A stretch of DNA of 64,000 bases from Cepaea nemoralis (lineage: Eukaryota; Mollusca; Gastropoda; Stylommatophora; Helicidae): NCBI GenBank assembly GCA_014155875.1, contig JACEFZ010017867.1:65844-129843 (forward strand). Direction: 5' to 3'. The notes under the pieces were generated by a model. That model searched no databases. It saw only the letters and a program-made list of their open reading frames with translations, and was not told the DNA's origin. Shown piece after piece: positions 43,736 to 59,900 of this stretch; position 1 is the stretch's first letter, and every line of letters starts with the position of its first letter. The position numbers and the translations under genes were made by a program.

Positions 43736-46700
43736 CAGAGACAATGTAGCACAGCATGTAACACAGACAGGCGGTGTGGCCAGAGACAATGTAGCACAGC
43801 ATGTAACACAGACAGGCGGTGTGACCAGAGACAATGTAGCACAACATGTAACACAGACAGGACGATATGGCAGAGACAATGTAGCACAGCATGTAACACA
43901 GAACAGGCGATGTGACCAGAGACAATGTAGCACAGCATGTAACACAGACAGGCGGTGACCAGAGACAATGTAGCACAGCATGTAACACAGACAGGCGGTG
44001 TACCAGAGACAATGTAGCACAGCATGTAACACAGACAGGCGGTGTGACCAGAGACAATGTAGCACAGCATGTAACACAGACAGCGGTGTGCCAGAGAAAT
44101 GTAGCACAGCATGTAACACAGACAGGCGGTACCAGAGACAATGTAGCACAGCATGTAACACAGACAGGCGGTGTGACCAGAGACAATGTAGCACAGCATG
44201 TAACACAGACAGGCGGTGTAACCAGAGACATGTAGCACAGCATGTAACACAGACAGGCGGTGTGACAGAGACAATGTAGCACAGCATGTAACACAGACAG
44301 GCGGTGTCCAGAGACAATGTAGCACAGCATGTAACACAGACAGGCGTGTGACCAGAGACAATGTAGCACAGCATGTAACACAGACAGGCGGTGTACCAGA
44401 GACAATGTAGCACAGCATGTAACACAGACAGGCGGTGTGAACCAGAGACAATGTAGCACAGCATGTAACACAGACAGGCGGTGTGACCAGAGACAATGTA
44501 GCACATCATGTAACACAGACAGGCGGTGTGACCAGAGACAATGTAGCACAGCATGTAACACAGACAGGCGGTGTGACCAGAGACAATGTAGCACAGCATG
44601 TAACACAGACAGGCGTGTTGTACCAGAGACAATGTAGCACAGCATATAACACAGACAGGCGATGTAACCAGAGACAATGTAGCACAGCATGTAACACAGA
44701 CAGGGATGTGACCAGAGACAATGTAGCACAGCATTTAACAGAGACAGGCGGTGTGACCCAGAGAAATGTAGCACAGCATGTAACACAGACAGGCTCCGGA
44801 TAGTGACCAGAGACAATGTAGCACAGCATGTACACAGACAGGCGGTGTGACCAGAGACAATGTAGCACAGCATGCTAACACAGACAGGCGGTGTGACCAG
44901 AGACAATGTAGCACAGCATGTAACACAGACAGGCGGTGTGGCCAGAGACAATGTAGCACAGCATGTAACACAGACCAGGCAGGTGTGACCCAGAGACAAT
45001 GGTAGCACAGCATGTAACACAGACAGGCGATGTGGATCAGAGACCAATGTATGCACAGCACTGTAACACAGACAGGCGGATGTGAACCAGAGACAATGTA
45101 GCACAGTCATGTAAACACAGACAGGGCGGTGTGGACCAGAGACAATGTAGCACAGCATAGTAGCACATGACAGAAGCCGGTGTGAAACAGAGACAATGTA
45201 GGCACAGCATGTATTACAAGACAGGCGGATGTTGACCAAGGACAATGTAGCACAGCATGTAAACACAGACAGGCGGTGTGGACAAGAGACAAATGTAAGC
45301 ACAGAGCATGTAACACAGACAGGCGGATGTGACCAGAGACAATGTAGCAACAGCAATGTAAAACAGGACAGGCGGATGTGACCAGAGACAGTGGTAGGCA
45401 CAGCATGTAACAACAGACAGGCGGTGTGGACCAGAGGACAATGTAGCACAGCAATGTTAACAGAGACAAGGCGGTGTGACCAGAGACAATGTAGCAACAG
45501 CAATTAACACAGTGACGAGGGTCAGCGATGTGACCAGAGAACAATGGTTAATAAAGCACAGCAGTAAATACAGACAGAGCGAGTGTAGACAAAGGGACAA
45601 TGTAGCACAGCATGTAACACAGACAGGCGATATGACCAGAGACAATGTAGCACAACATGTAACACAGACAGGCGATGTGACCAGAGACAATGTAGAACAG
45701 CATGTAACAGAGACAGGGGATGTAACCAGAGACAATTTAGCACAGCATGTAACAGAGACAGGCGGTGTGACCAGAGACAATGTAGCACAGCATGTAGCAC
45801 AGACAGGCGAAGTGACCAGAGACAATGTAGCACAGCATGTAACACAGACAGGCGATGTGACCAGATACAATGTAGCACAGCATGTAACACAGACAGGCGG
45901 ATGTGAACCAGAGACAATGTAGCACGCATGTAACACAGACAGGCGGTGTGGCCAGAGACAATGTAGCACAGCATGTAACACAGACAGGCGGTGTGACCAG
46001 AGACAATGTAGCACAGCATGTAACACAGACAGGCGGTGTGACCAGAGACAATGTAGCACATCATGTAACACAGACAGGCGGTGTAACCAGAGACAATGTA
46101 GCACAGCATGTAACACAGACATGGCGATGTGGTACAGATACAATGTAGCACAGTATGTAACACAGACGGCGGTGTACCAGAGACAATGTAGCCAGCATGT
46201 AACACAGACAGCGGTGTGCCAGAGACAATGTAGCACAGCATTACACGACAGGCGGTGTCCAGAGACAATGTAGCACAGCATGTACAGACAGGCGTGTGCC
46301 AGAGACAATGTAGCACAGCATTAACACAGACAGGCGGTGTGACAGAGACAATGTAGCACAGCATGTAACACAGACAGCGTGTGACCAGAGACAATGTAGC
46401 ACAGCATGTACACGACAGCGGTGACCAGAGACAATGTAGCACAGCATGTACACAGACAGGCGTGTGACCAGAGACAATGTAGCACAGCATGTAACACAGA
46501 CAGCGGTGTGACCAGAGACAATGTAGCACAGCATGTAACACAGACAGGCGGTTACCAGAGACAATGTAGCACAGCATGTAACACAGACAGGCGGTGTGAC
46601 CAGAGACAATGTAGCACAGCATGTAACACAGACAGGCGGTGTGACCAGAGACAATGTAGCACAGCATGTAACACAGACAGGCGGTGTGACCAGAGACAAT

Positions 46701-47249
46701 GTAGCACAGCATGTAACACAGACAGGCGGTGTGACCAGAGACAATGTAGCACAGCATGTAACACAGACAGGCGGTGTGACCAGAGACAATGTAGCACAGC
46801 ATGTAACAGAGACAGGCGATGTAACCAGAGACAATGTAGCACAGCATGTAACACAGACAGGCGGTGTGACCAGAGACAATGTAGCACAGCAGGTAACACA
46901 GACAGACGGTGTGACCAGAGACAATGTAGCACAGCATGTAACACAGACAGGCGGTGTGACCAGAGACAATGTAGCACAGCATGTAACACAGACAGGCGGT
47001 GTACCAGAGACAATGTAGCACAGCATGTAACACAGACAGGCGGTGTACCAGAGACAATGTAGCACAGCATGTAACACAGACAGGCGGTGTGACCAGAGAC
47101 AATGTAGCACAGCATGTAACACAGACAGGCGGTGTGTACCAGAGACAATGTAGCACAGTATGTAACACAGACAGGTGGTGGTAACCAGAGACAAATGTAG
47201 CACAGCATGTAACACAGACAGGCGGTTGGGACCAGAGACATGTAGCCAC

Positions 47250-47400
47250 AGTATTATCAGCACTGACAGGCGGCGTGTTACCAGAGGACAACTGTAGCAC
47301 AGCATATAGCCATGAAAGGCAGACAGGCGATGTGGCCAGAGACCAATGTAGCACAGCATGTAACACAGACAGGTGGGTGTCAACCAGAGACAATGTAGCA
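47250..47400 (+). repeat. Variant marker block in the array, copy 2 (many indels)
   Basis: GTATTATCAGCACTGACAGG, CATATAGCCATGAAAGG and CAGACAGGCGATGTGGCC, GGTGGGTGTCAACC: the same order as copies 1 and 3 but with numerous single-base changes. Confidence 0.7.
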
Positions 47401-50400
47401 CGAGCATGTAACACAGACAGGCGGTGTGACCACGTAGATCAATGTAGCCCACAGCATGTACACAGACAGACACGGATGATAGGTCAGGAGACAGATGTAG
47501 CCACCAGAATTGAACACAGACAGGCGATGTGGACACAGAGACACATGTAGCACATCATGTAACCACAGCTCAGGCGGTGTGACCAGGAGACCATGTAGCA
47601 CAGCATGTAACACAGACAGGCGGAGTGTGACCAGGAGACATGTTAGCACAGCATCGTAAACACAGACCGGCAATGTGGCCAGTAGACAATTTAGCCAGCA
47701 TGTAACACAAGGACAGCGATGTGACCAGAGACAATGTAGCACAGCATGTAACACAGACAGGCGGTGTGACAGAGACAATGTAGCACAGCATGTAACACAG
47801 ACAGGCGGTGTGCCAGAGACAATGTAGCACAGCATGTAACACAGACAGGCGGTGTGACCAGAGACAATGTAGCACAGCATGTAACACAGACAGGCGGTGT
47901 GACCAAGACAATGTAGCACAGCATGTAACACAGACAGCGGTGTACCAGAGACAATGTAGCACAGCATGTAACACAGACAGGCGGTGTGACCAGAGACAAT
48001 GTACACAGCATGTAACACAGACAGGCGGTGTACCAGAGACAATGTAGCACAGCATGTAACACAGACAGGCGGTGTACCAGAGACGATGTAGCACAGCATG
48101 TAACACAGACAGGCGGTGTAACCAGAGACAATGTAGCACAGCATGTAACACAGACAGGCGTGTGCCAGAGACAATGTAGCACAGCATGTACACAGACAGG
48201 CGTGTACAAGACAATGTAGCACAGATGTAACACAGACAGGCGAATGTGACCCGAGACAATGTGCACAGCATGTACACAGACAGGCGGTGTGACCAGAGAC
48301 AATGTAGCACAGCATGTAGCACTGACAGGCGGTGTGACCAGAGACAATGTAGCACAGCATGTAATACAGACATGCGATGTGACCAGAGACAATGTAGCAC
48401 AGCATGTAACACAGACAGGCGGTGTAACCAGAGACAATGTAGCACAGCATGTAACACAGAACAGACGGTGTGGACCAGAGACCATGTAGCACAGCATGTA
48501 ACACGAGACAGGCGGTGTGCCAGAGACAATGTAGCACAGCATGTACACAGACATGCGGTGTGACCAAGACAATGTAGCACAGCATGTAACACAGACAGGC
48601 GTGTGACCAGAGACAATGTAGCACAGCATGTACACAGACAGGCGGTGTGACCAGAGACAATGTAGCACAGCATGTAACACAGACACGGCGATGTGACCAG
48701 AGACAATGTAGCACAGCATGTAACACAGACAGGCGGTGTGACCAGAGACAATGTAGCACAGCATGTAACACAGACAGGCGGTGTGACCAGAGACAATGTA
48801 GCACAGCATGTAACACAGACAAGGCCGTGTGACCAGAGACAATGTAGCACAGCATGTAACACAGACAGGCGGTGTGAACCGAGAGACAATGTAGCACAGC
48901 ATGTAACACAGACAGGCGGTGTGACCAGAGACAATGTAGCACAGCATGTAACACAGACAGGCGGTGTGACCAGAGACAATGTAAGCACAGCATGTAACAC
49001 AGACAGGCGATGTGACCAGAGACAATGTAGCACAGCATGTAACACTGACAGCGGTGTGACCAGAGACAATGTAGCACAGCATGTAACACAGACAGAAGGC
49101 GGTGTGACCAGAGACAATGTGCAACAGCATGTAAACACAGACAGGCGGTGTGACCAGAGACAATGTAGCACAGCATGTAACACAGACAGGCGGTGTGACC
49201 AGAGGACAATGTAGCACAGCATGTAACACAGACAGGCGGTTGTGACCAGAGACAATGTAGCACAGCATGTAACACAGACAGGCGGTGTGACCAGAGACAA
49301 TGTAGCACAGCATGTAACACAGACAGGCGGTGTGACCAGAGACAATGTAGCACAGCATGTAACACAGACAGGCGGTGTGACCAGAGACAATGTAGCACAG
49401 CATGTAACACAGACAGGCGGTGTGACCAGAGACAATGTAGCACAGCATGTAACACAGACAGGCGTGTGACCAGAGACAATGTAGCACAGCATGTAACACA
49501 GACAGGCGGTGTGACCAGAGACAATGTAGCACAGCATGTAACACAGACAGGCGGTGTGACCAGAGACAATGTAGCACAGCATGTAACACAGACAGGCGGT
49601 GTGACCAGAGACAATGTAGCACAGCATGTAACACAGACAGGCGGTGTGACCAGAGACAATGTAGCACAGCATGTACACAGACAGGCGGTGTGACCAGAGA
49701 CAATGTAGCACAGCATGTAACACAGACAGGCGTGTACCAGAGACAATGTAGCACAGCATGTAACACAGACAGGCGGTGTGCCAGAGACAATGTAGCACAG
49801 CATGTAACACAGACAGGCGGTGTGACCAGAGACAATGTAGCACAGCATGTAACACAGACAGGCGGTGTGACCAGAGACAATGTAGCACAGCATGTAACAC
49901 AGACAGGCGGTGTACCAGAGACAATGTAGCACAGCATGTAACACAGACAGGCGGTTACAGAGACAATGTAGCACAGCATGTAACACAGACAGGCGGTGTG
50001 ACCAGAGACAATGTACACAATGTAACCAACAGGCGGTGTGACCAGAGACAATGTAGCACAGCATGTACACAGACGGGTGTGACGAGACAGTCACGCATGT
50101 ACAGACAGGCGTGTGACCAGAGACAATGTAGCACAGCATAAAATAGGACTGAAAGGCGAGGCGTGTGCCAGAGACATGTAGCACAGCATGTAACACAGAC
50201 AGGGGTGTAACCAGAGACAATGTAGCACAGCATGTAACACAGACAGGCGGGCCAGAGACAATGTAGCACAGCATGTAAAAAAGGGGGTACCAGAGACAAT
50301 GTAGCACAGCATGTAACACAGACAGGCGTGTGACCAGAGACAATGTAGACAGCATGTAACACAGAAGGGGTGTACCAGAGACAATGTAGCACAGCATGTA

Positions 50401-50469
50401 ACACAGACAGGCGGTTGGGCCAGAGACAATGTAGCAACATGTAACACAGACAGGCGTGTGCCAGAGACA

Positions 50470-50530
50470 ATGTAAAAAACACAGGGGGAAAGGGGTTACC
50501 CAAAAAATTAAAAAACCCCCGAAGGGTGTG
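50470..50530 (+). other. Corrupted stretch inside the array
   Basis: A-rich and G/C-run sequence (AAAAAACACAGGGGGAAAGG) replaces a normal unit. A similar patch lies at 51004-51038. These look like consensus errors. Confidence 0.6.
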
Positions 50531-53452
50531 ACCAGAGACAATGTAGCACAGCATGTAACACAGACAGGCGTGTGCCAGAGACAATGTAGCACAGCATGAA
50601 ACAGACAGGGGTGTAAACCCGAACAATGTAGCACAGCATGTAACACAGACAGGCGTGTGACCAGAGACAATGTAGCACAGCATGTAACACAGACAGGCGG
50701 TGTGCCAGAGACAATGTAGCACAGCATGTAACACAGACAGGCGGTGTGACCAGAGACAATGTAGCACAGCATGTAAACAGACAGGCGGTGTGACCAGAGA
50801 CAATGTAGCACAGCATGTAACACAGACAGGCGGTGCCAGAGACAATGTAGCACAGCATGTAACACAGACAGGCGGTGTGCCCGAGACAATGTGCACAGCA
50901 TGTAACACAGACAGGCGTGTACCAGAGACAATGTAGCACAGCATGTAACACAGACAGGGGGTGTGCCAGAGACAATGTAGCACAGCATTTCACGACAGGC
51001 GGTGTAAAAAAATTCAAATTAACCCCAGGGGGTGTGACCAGAGACAATGTAGCACAGCATGTAACACAGACAGGCGGTGACCAGAGACAATGTAGCACAG
51101 CATGAAAACAGACAGGCGGTGTGACCAGAGAAATGTAGCACAGCATGTAACACAGACAGGCGGTGTGACCAGAGACAATGTAGCACAGCATGTAACAAGA
51201 CAGGGGTGTGACCAGAAAACACAGCATGTAACAAGACAGGCTGTGACCAGAGACAATGTAGCACAGCATGTAACACAGACAGGCGGTGTGACCAGAGACA
51301 ATGTAGCACAGCATGTAACACAGACAGGCGGGTGTACCAGAGACAATGTAGCACAGCATGTAACACAGACAGGCGGTGTGACCAGAGACAATGTAGCACA
51401 GCATGTAACACAGACAGGCGGTGTGACCAGAGACAATGTAGCACAGCATGTAACACAGACAGGCGGTGTGACCAGAGACAATGTAGCACAGCATGTAACA
51501 CAGACAGGCGGTGTGACCAGAGACAATGTAGCACAGCATGTAACACAGACAGGCGGTGTGACCAGAGACAATGTAGCACAGCATGTAACACAGACAGGCG
51601 GTGTGACCAGAGACAATGTAGCACAGCATGTAACACAGACAGGCGTGTACCAGAGACAATGTAGCACAGCATGTAACACAGACAGGCGGTGTAACCAGAG
51701 ACAATGTAGCACAGCATGTAACACAGACAGGCGGTGTGACCAGAGACAATGTAGCACAGCATGTAACACAGACAGGCGGTGTGACCAGAGACAATGTAGC
51801 ACAGCATGTAACACAGACAGGCGGTGTAAACCCGAGACAATGTAGCACAGCATGTAACACAGACAGGCGGTGTACCAGAGACAATGTAGCACAGCATGTA
51901 ACACAGACAGGCGTGTGACCAGAGACAATGTAGCACAGCAAAAGACAGGGGTGGACCGAGACAATGTAGCACAGCATGTAACACAGACAGGCGGTGTGAC
52001 CAGAGACAATGTAGCACAGCATGTAACACAGCAGGCGGGGTGACCAGAGACAATGTAGCACAGATGTAACACAGACAGGCGTGTGACCAGAGACAATGTA
52101 GCACAGCATGTAACACAGACAGGCGGTGTGACCAGAGACAATGTAGCACAGCATGTAACACAGACAGGCGGTGTGACCAGAGACAATGTAGCACAGCATG
52201 TAACACAGACAGGCGATCCGTGAAAAGACAGTAGCACAGCATGTAACACAGACAGGCGGTGTGACCAGAGACAATGTAGCACAGCATGTAACACAGACAG
52301 GCGGTGTACCAGAGACAATGTAGCACAGCATGTAACACAGACAGGCGGTGTGACCAGAGACAATGTAGCACAGCATGTAACACAGACAGGCGTGTGACCA
52401 GAGACAATGTAGCACAGCATGTAACACAGACAGGCGGTGTGACCAGAGACAATGTAGCACAGCATGTAACACAGACAGGCGGTGTGACCAGAGACAATGT
52501 AGCACAGCATGTAACACAGACAGGCGGTGTGACCAGAGACAATGTAGCACAGCATGTAACACAGACAGGCGATGTGACCAGAGACAATGTAGCACAGCAT
52601 GTAAACAGACAGGCGTGTGACCAGAGACAATGTAGCACAGCATGTAACACAGACAGGCGGTGTGACCAGAGACAATGTAGCACAGCATGTAACACAGACA
52701 GGCGGTGTGACCAAAGACAATGTAGCACAGCATGTAACACAGACAGGCGGTGTGACCAGAGACAATGTAGCACAGCATGTAACACAGACAGGCGGTGTGA
52801 CCAGAGACAATGTAGCACAGCATGTAACACAGACAGGCGGTGTGACCAGAGACAATGTAGCACAGCATGTAACACAGACAGGCGGTGTGACCAGAGACAA
52901 TGTAGCACAGCATGTAACACAGACAGGCGGTGTGACCAGAGACAATGTAGCACAGCATGTAACACAGACAGGCGGTGTGACCAGAGACAATGTAGCACAG
53001 CATGTAACACAGACAGGCGGTGTGACCAGAGACAATGTAGCACAGCATGTAACACAGACAGCGTGTACCAGAGACAATGTAGCACAGCATGTAACAAGAC
53101 AGGCGGTGTACCAAGACAATGTAGCACAGCATGTAACACAGACAGGCGTGTGACCAGAGACAATGTAGCACAGCATGTAACACAACAGGCGGGTGCCAGA
53201 GACAATGTAGCACAGCATGTACACAGACAGGCGGTGTGACCAGAGACAATGTAGCACAGCATGTAACACAGACAGCGTGTACCAGAGACAATGTAGCACA
53301 GCATGTAACACAGACAGGCGGTGTGACCAGAGACAATGTAGCACAGCATGTAACACAGACAGGCGGGGTGACCAGAGACAATGTAGCACAGCATGTAACA
53401 CAGACAGGCGTGTGACCAGAGACAATGTAGCACAGCATGTAACACAGACAGG

Positions 53453-53903
<451 letters not shown>

Positions 53904-56900
53904 AGACAATGTAGCACAGCATGTAACACAGACAGGCGGTGTACCAAAACAATGTAGCACAGCATGTAACACAGACAGGCGTGTGACCAGAGACAATGTA
54001 GCACAGCATGTAACACAGACAGGCGGTGTGACCAGAGACAATGTAGCACAGCATGTAACACAGACAGGCGGGGTACCAGAGACAATGTAGCACAGCATGT
54101 AACACAGACAGGCGGTGTGACCAGAGACAATGTAGCACAGCATGTAACACAGACAGGCGGTGTGCCAGAGACAATGTAGCACAGCATGTAACACAGACAG
54201 GCGTGTGACCAGAGACAATGTAGCACAGCATGTAACACAGACAGGCGGTGTACCAGAGACAATGTAGCACAGCATGTAACACAGACAGGCGGTGTGACCA
54301 GAGACAATGTAGCACAGCATGTAACAAGACAGGCGGTGTGACCAAGACAATGTAGCACAGCATGTAACACAGACAGGCATGTGACCAGAGACAATGTAGC
54401 ACAGCATGTAACACAGACAGGCGGTGTGACCAGAGACAATGTAGCACAGCATGTAACACAGACAGGCGGTGTGACCAGAGACAATGTAGCACAGCATGTA
54501 ACACAGACAGGCGGTGTGACCAGAGACAATGTAGCACAGCATGTAACACAGACAGGCGGTGTACCAGAGACAATGTAGCACAGCATGTAACACAGACAGG
54601 CGGTGTGACCAGAGACAATGTAGCACAGCATGTAACACAGACAGGCGGTGTGACCAGAGACAATGTAGCACAGCATGTAACACAGACAGGCGGTGTGACC
54701 AGAGACAATGTAGCACAGCATGTAACACAGACAGGCGGTGTGACCAGAGACAATGTAGCACAGCATGTAACACAGACAGGCGGTGTGACCAGAGACAATG
54801 TAGCACAGCATGTAACACAGACAGGCGATGTGACCAGAGACAATGTAGCACAGCATGTAACACAGACAGGCGGTGTGACCAGAGACAATGTAGCACAGCA
54901 TGTAACACAGACAGGCGGTGTGACCAGAGACAATGTAGCACAGCATGTAACACAGACAGGCGGTGTGCCAGAGACAATGTAGCACAGCATGTAACACAGA
55001 CAGGCGGTGTGACCAGAGACAATGTAGCACAGCATGTAACACAGACAGGCGGTGTGACCAGAGACAATGTAGCACAGCATGTAACACAGACAGGCGGTGT
55101 GACCAGAGACAATGTAGCACAGCATGTAACACAGACAGGCGTGTGACCAGAGACAATGTAGCACAGCATGTAACACAGACAGGCGGTGTGACCAGAGACA
55201 ATGTAGCACAGCATGTAACACAGACAGGCGGTGTGACCAGAGACAATGTAGCACAGCATGTAACACAGACAGGCGTGTACCAGAGACAATGTAGCACAGC
55301 ATGTAACACAGACAGGCGGTGTGACCAGAGACAATGTAGCACAGCATGTAACACAGACAGGCGGTGTGACCAGAGACAATGTAGCACAGCATGTAACACA
55401 GACAGGCGGTGTGACCAGAGACAATGTAGCACAGCATGTAACACAGACAGGCGGTGTGACCAGAGACAATGTAGCACAGCATGTAACACAGACAGGCGGT
55501 GTGACCAGAGACAATGTAGCACAGCATGTAACACAGACAGGCGGTGTGACCAGAGACAATGTAGCACAGCATGTAACACAGACAGGCGTGTGACCAGAGA
55601 CAATGTAGCACAGCATGTAACACAGACAGGCGGTGTGACCAGAGACAATGTAGCACAGCATGTAACACAGACAGGCGGTGTGACCAGAGACAATGTAGCA
55701 CAGCATGTAACACAGACAGGCGGTGTGACCAGAGACAATGTAGCACAGCATGTAACACAGACAGGCGGTGTGACCAGAGACAATGTAGCACAGCATGTAA
55801 CACAGACAGGCGGTGTGACCAGAGACAATGTAGCACAGCATGTAACACAGACAGGCGGTGTGACCAGAGACAATGTAGCACAGCATGTAACACAGACAGG
55901 CGGTGTGACCAGAGACAATGTAGCACAGCATGTAACACAGACAGGCGATGTGACCAGAGACAATGTAGCACAGCATGTAACACAGACAGGCGGTGTGACC
56001 AGAGACAATGTAGCACAGCATGTAACACAGACAGGCGGTGTGACCAGAGACAATGTAGCACAGCATGTAACACAGACAGGCGGTGTGACCAGAGACAATG
56101 TAGCACAGCATGTAACACAGACAGGCGGTGTGACCAGAGACAATGTAGCACAGCATGTAACACAGACAGGCGGTGTGACCAGAGACAATGTAGCACAGCA
56201 TGTAACACAGACAGGCGGTGTGACCAGAGACAATGTAGCACAGCATGTAACACAGACAGGCGGTGTGACCAGAGACAATGTAGCACAGCATGTAACACAG
56301 ACAGGCGGTGTGACCAGAGACAATGTAGCACAGCATGTAACACAGACAGGCGGTGTGACCAGAGACAATGTAGCACAGCATGTAACACAGACAGGCGGTG
56401 TGACCAGAGACAATGTAGCACAGCATGTAACACAGACAGGCGGTGTGACCAGAGACAATGTAGCACAGCATGTAACACAGACAGGCGGTGTGACCAGAGA
56501 CAATGTAGCACAGCATGTAACACAGACAGGCGATGTGACCAGAGACAATGTAGCACAGCATGTAACACAGACAGGCGGTGTGACCAGAGACAATGTAGCA
56601 CAGCATGTAACACAGACAGGCGATGTGACCAGAGACAATGTAGCACAGCATGTAACACAGACAGGCGGTGTGACCAGAGACAATGTAGCACAGCATGTAA
56701 CACAGACAGGCGGTGTGACCAGAGACAATGTAGCACAGCATGTAACACAGACAGGCGGTGTGACCAGAGACAATGTAGCACAGCATGTAACACAGACAGG
56801 CGTGTGACCAGAGACAATGTAGCACAGCATGTAACACAGACAGGCGGTGTGACCAGAGACAATGTAGCACAGCATGTAACACAGACAGGCGGTGTGACCA

Positions 56901-59900
56901 GAGACAATGTAGCACAGCATGTAACACAGACAGGCGGTGTGACCAGAGACAATGTAGCACAGCATGTAACACAGACAGGCGGTGTGACCAGAGACAATGT
57001 AGCACAGCATGTAACACAGACAGGCGGTGTGACCAGAGACAATGTAGCACAGCATGTAACACAGACAGGCGTGTGACCAGAGACAATGTAGCACAGCATG
57101 TAACACAGACAGGCGGTGTGACCAGAGACAATGTAGCACAGCATGTAACACAGACAGGCGGTGTGACCAGAGACAATGTAGCACAGCATGTAACACAGAC
57201 AGGCGTGTGACCAGAGACAATGTAGCACAGCATGTAACACAGACAGGCGGTGTGACCAGAGACAATGTAGCACAGCATGTAACACAGACAGGCGTGTGAC
57301 CAGAGACAATGTAGCACAGCATGTAACACAGACAGGCGGTGTGACCAGAGACAATGTAGCACAGCATGTAACACAGACAGGCGGTGTGACCAGAGACAAT
57401 GTAGCACAGCATGTAACACAGACAGGCGGTGTGACCAGAGACAATGTAGCACAGCATGTAACACAGACAGGCGGTGTGACCAGAGACAATGTAGCACAGC
57501 ATGTAACACAGACAGGCGGTGTGACCAGAGACAATGTAGCACAGCATGTAACACAGACAGGCGGTGTGACCAGAGACAATGTAGCACAGCATGTAACACA
57601 GACAGGCGGTGTGACCAGAGACAATGTAGCACAGCATGTAACACAGACAGGCGGTGTACCAGAGACAATGTAGCACAGCATGTAACACAGACAGGCGGTG
57701 TGACCAGAGACAATGTAGCACAGCATGTAACACAGACAGGCGGTGTGACCAGAGACAATGTAGCACAGCATGTAACACAGACAGGCGGTGTGACCAGAGA
57801 CAATGTAGCACAGCATGTAACACAGACAGGCGGTGTGACCAGAGACAATGTAGCACAGCATGTAACACAGACAGGCGGTGTGACCAGAGACAATGTAGCA
57901 CAGCATGTAACACAGACAGGCGGTGTACCAGAGACAATGTAGCACAGCATGTAACACAGACAGGCGGTGTGACCAGAGACAATGTAGCACAGCATGTAAC
58001 ACAGACAGGCGGTGTACCAGAGACAATGTAGCACAGCATGTAACACAGACAGGCGGTGTGACCAGAGACAATGTAGCACAGCATGTAACACAGACAGGCG
58101 TGTGACCAGAGACAATGTAGCACAGCATGTAACACAGACAGGCGGTGTGACCAGAGACAATGTAGCACAGCATGTAACACAGACAGGCGTGTGACAGAGA
58201 CAATGTAGCACAGCATGTAACACAGACAGGCGGTGTGACCAGAGACAATGTAGCACAGCATGTAACACAGACAGGCGGTGTGACCAGAGACAATGTAGCA
58301 CAGCATGTAACACAGACAGGCGGTGTGACCAGAGACAATGTAGCACAGCATGTAACACAGACAGGCGGTGTGACCAGAGACAATGTAGCACAGCATGTAA
58401 CACAGACAGGCGTGTGACCAGAGACAATGTAGCACAGCATGTAACACAGACAGGCGTGTGACCAGAGACAATGTAGCACAGCATGTAACACAGACAGGCG
58501 GTGTGACCAGAGACAATGTAGCACAGCATGTAACACAGACAGGCGTGTGACCAGAGACAATGTAGCACAGCATGTAACACAGACAGGCGGTGTAACCAGA
58601 GACAATGTAGCACAGCATGTAACACAGACAGGCGGTGTGACCAGAGACAATGTAGCACAGCATGTAACACAGACAGGCGGTGTGACAGAGACAATGTAGC
58701 ACAGCATGTAACACAGACAGGCGGTGTACCAGAGACAATGTAGCACAGCATGTAACACAGACAGGCGTGTGACCGAGACAATGTAGCACAGCATGTACAC
58801 ACAGGCACCAGAGACAATGTAGCACAGCAGTAACACAGACAGGCGGTGTGACCAGAGACAATGTAGCACAGCATGTAAACAGACAGGCGTTACCAGAGAC
58901 AATGTAGCACAGCATGTAACACAGACAGGCGTGTCCAGAGACAATGTAGCACAGCATGTAACACAGACAGGCGTGACCAGAGACAATGTAGCACAGCATG
59001 TAACACAGACAGGCGTGTGACCAGAGACAATGTAGCACACATGTAACACAGACAGGGTGGACCAGAGACAATGTAGCACAGCATGTACACAGACAGCGTG
59101 TCCAGAGACAATGTAGCACAGCATGTACACAGACAGGCGGTGTACAAACAAAGCACAGCATGAAACAACACTGTGACAGGACATGTACACAGCATGTAAA
59201 CAGACAGGCGGTTACCAGACAATGTAGCACAGCATGTAACACAGACAGGCGGGTGACCAGAGACAATGTAGCACAGCATTAACACAGCAGGCGGTGTGAC
59301 CAGAGACAATGTAGCACAGCTGTAACCAACAGGCGGTGTACCAGAGACATGTAGCAAGCATGTAACACAGACAGGCGTGTGACAGAGACAATGTGCACAG
59401 CATGTACACAGACAGGCGGTGACCAGAGACATGTAGCACAGCATGTAACACAGACAGGCGTGTGACCAGAGACAATGTAGCAAGCATTACACAGACAGGC
59501 GGTGTGACCAGAGACAATGTAGACAGCATGTAAACAGACAGGCGTGTACCAGACAATGTAGCACAGCATGTAAAACACAGACAGGCGGTGTGACCAGAGA
59601 CAATGTAGCACCAGCAATGTAACACAGACAGGCGGTGTGACCAGAGACAATGTAGCACAGCATGTAAAACAGACAGGCGGTGTGACCAGAGACAATGTAG
59701 CACAGCATGTAACACAGACAGCGGTGTGACCAGAGACAATGTAGCACAGCATGTAAACAGACAGGCGGTGTGACCAGAGACAATGTAGCACAGCATGTAA
59801 AACAGACAGCGGTGTGACCAGAGACAATGTAGCACAGCATGTAACACAGACAGGCGGTGTGACCAGAGACAATGTAGCACAGCATGTAACACAGACAGGC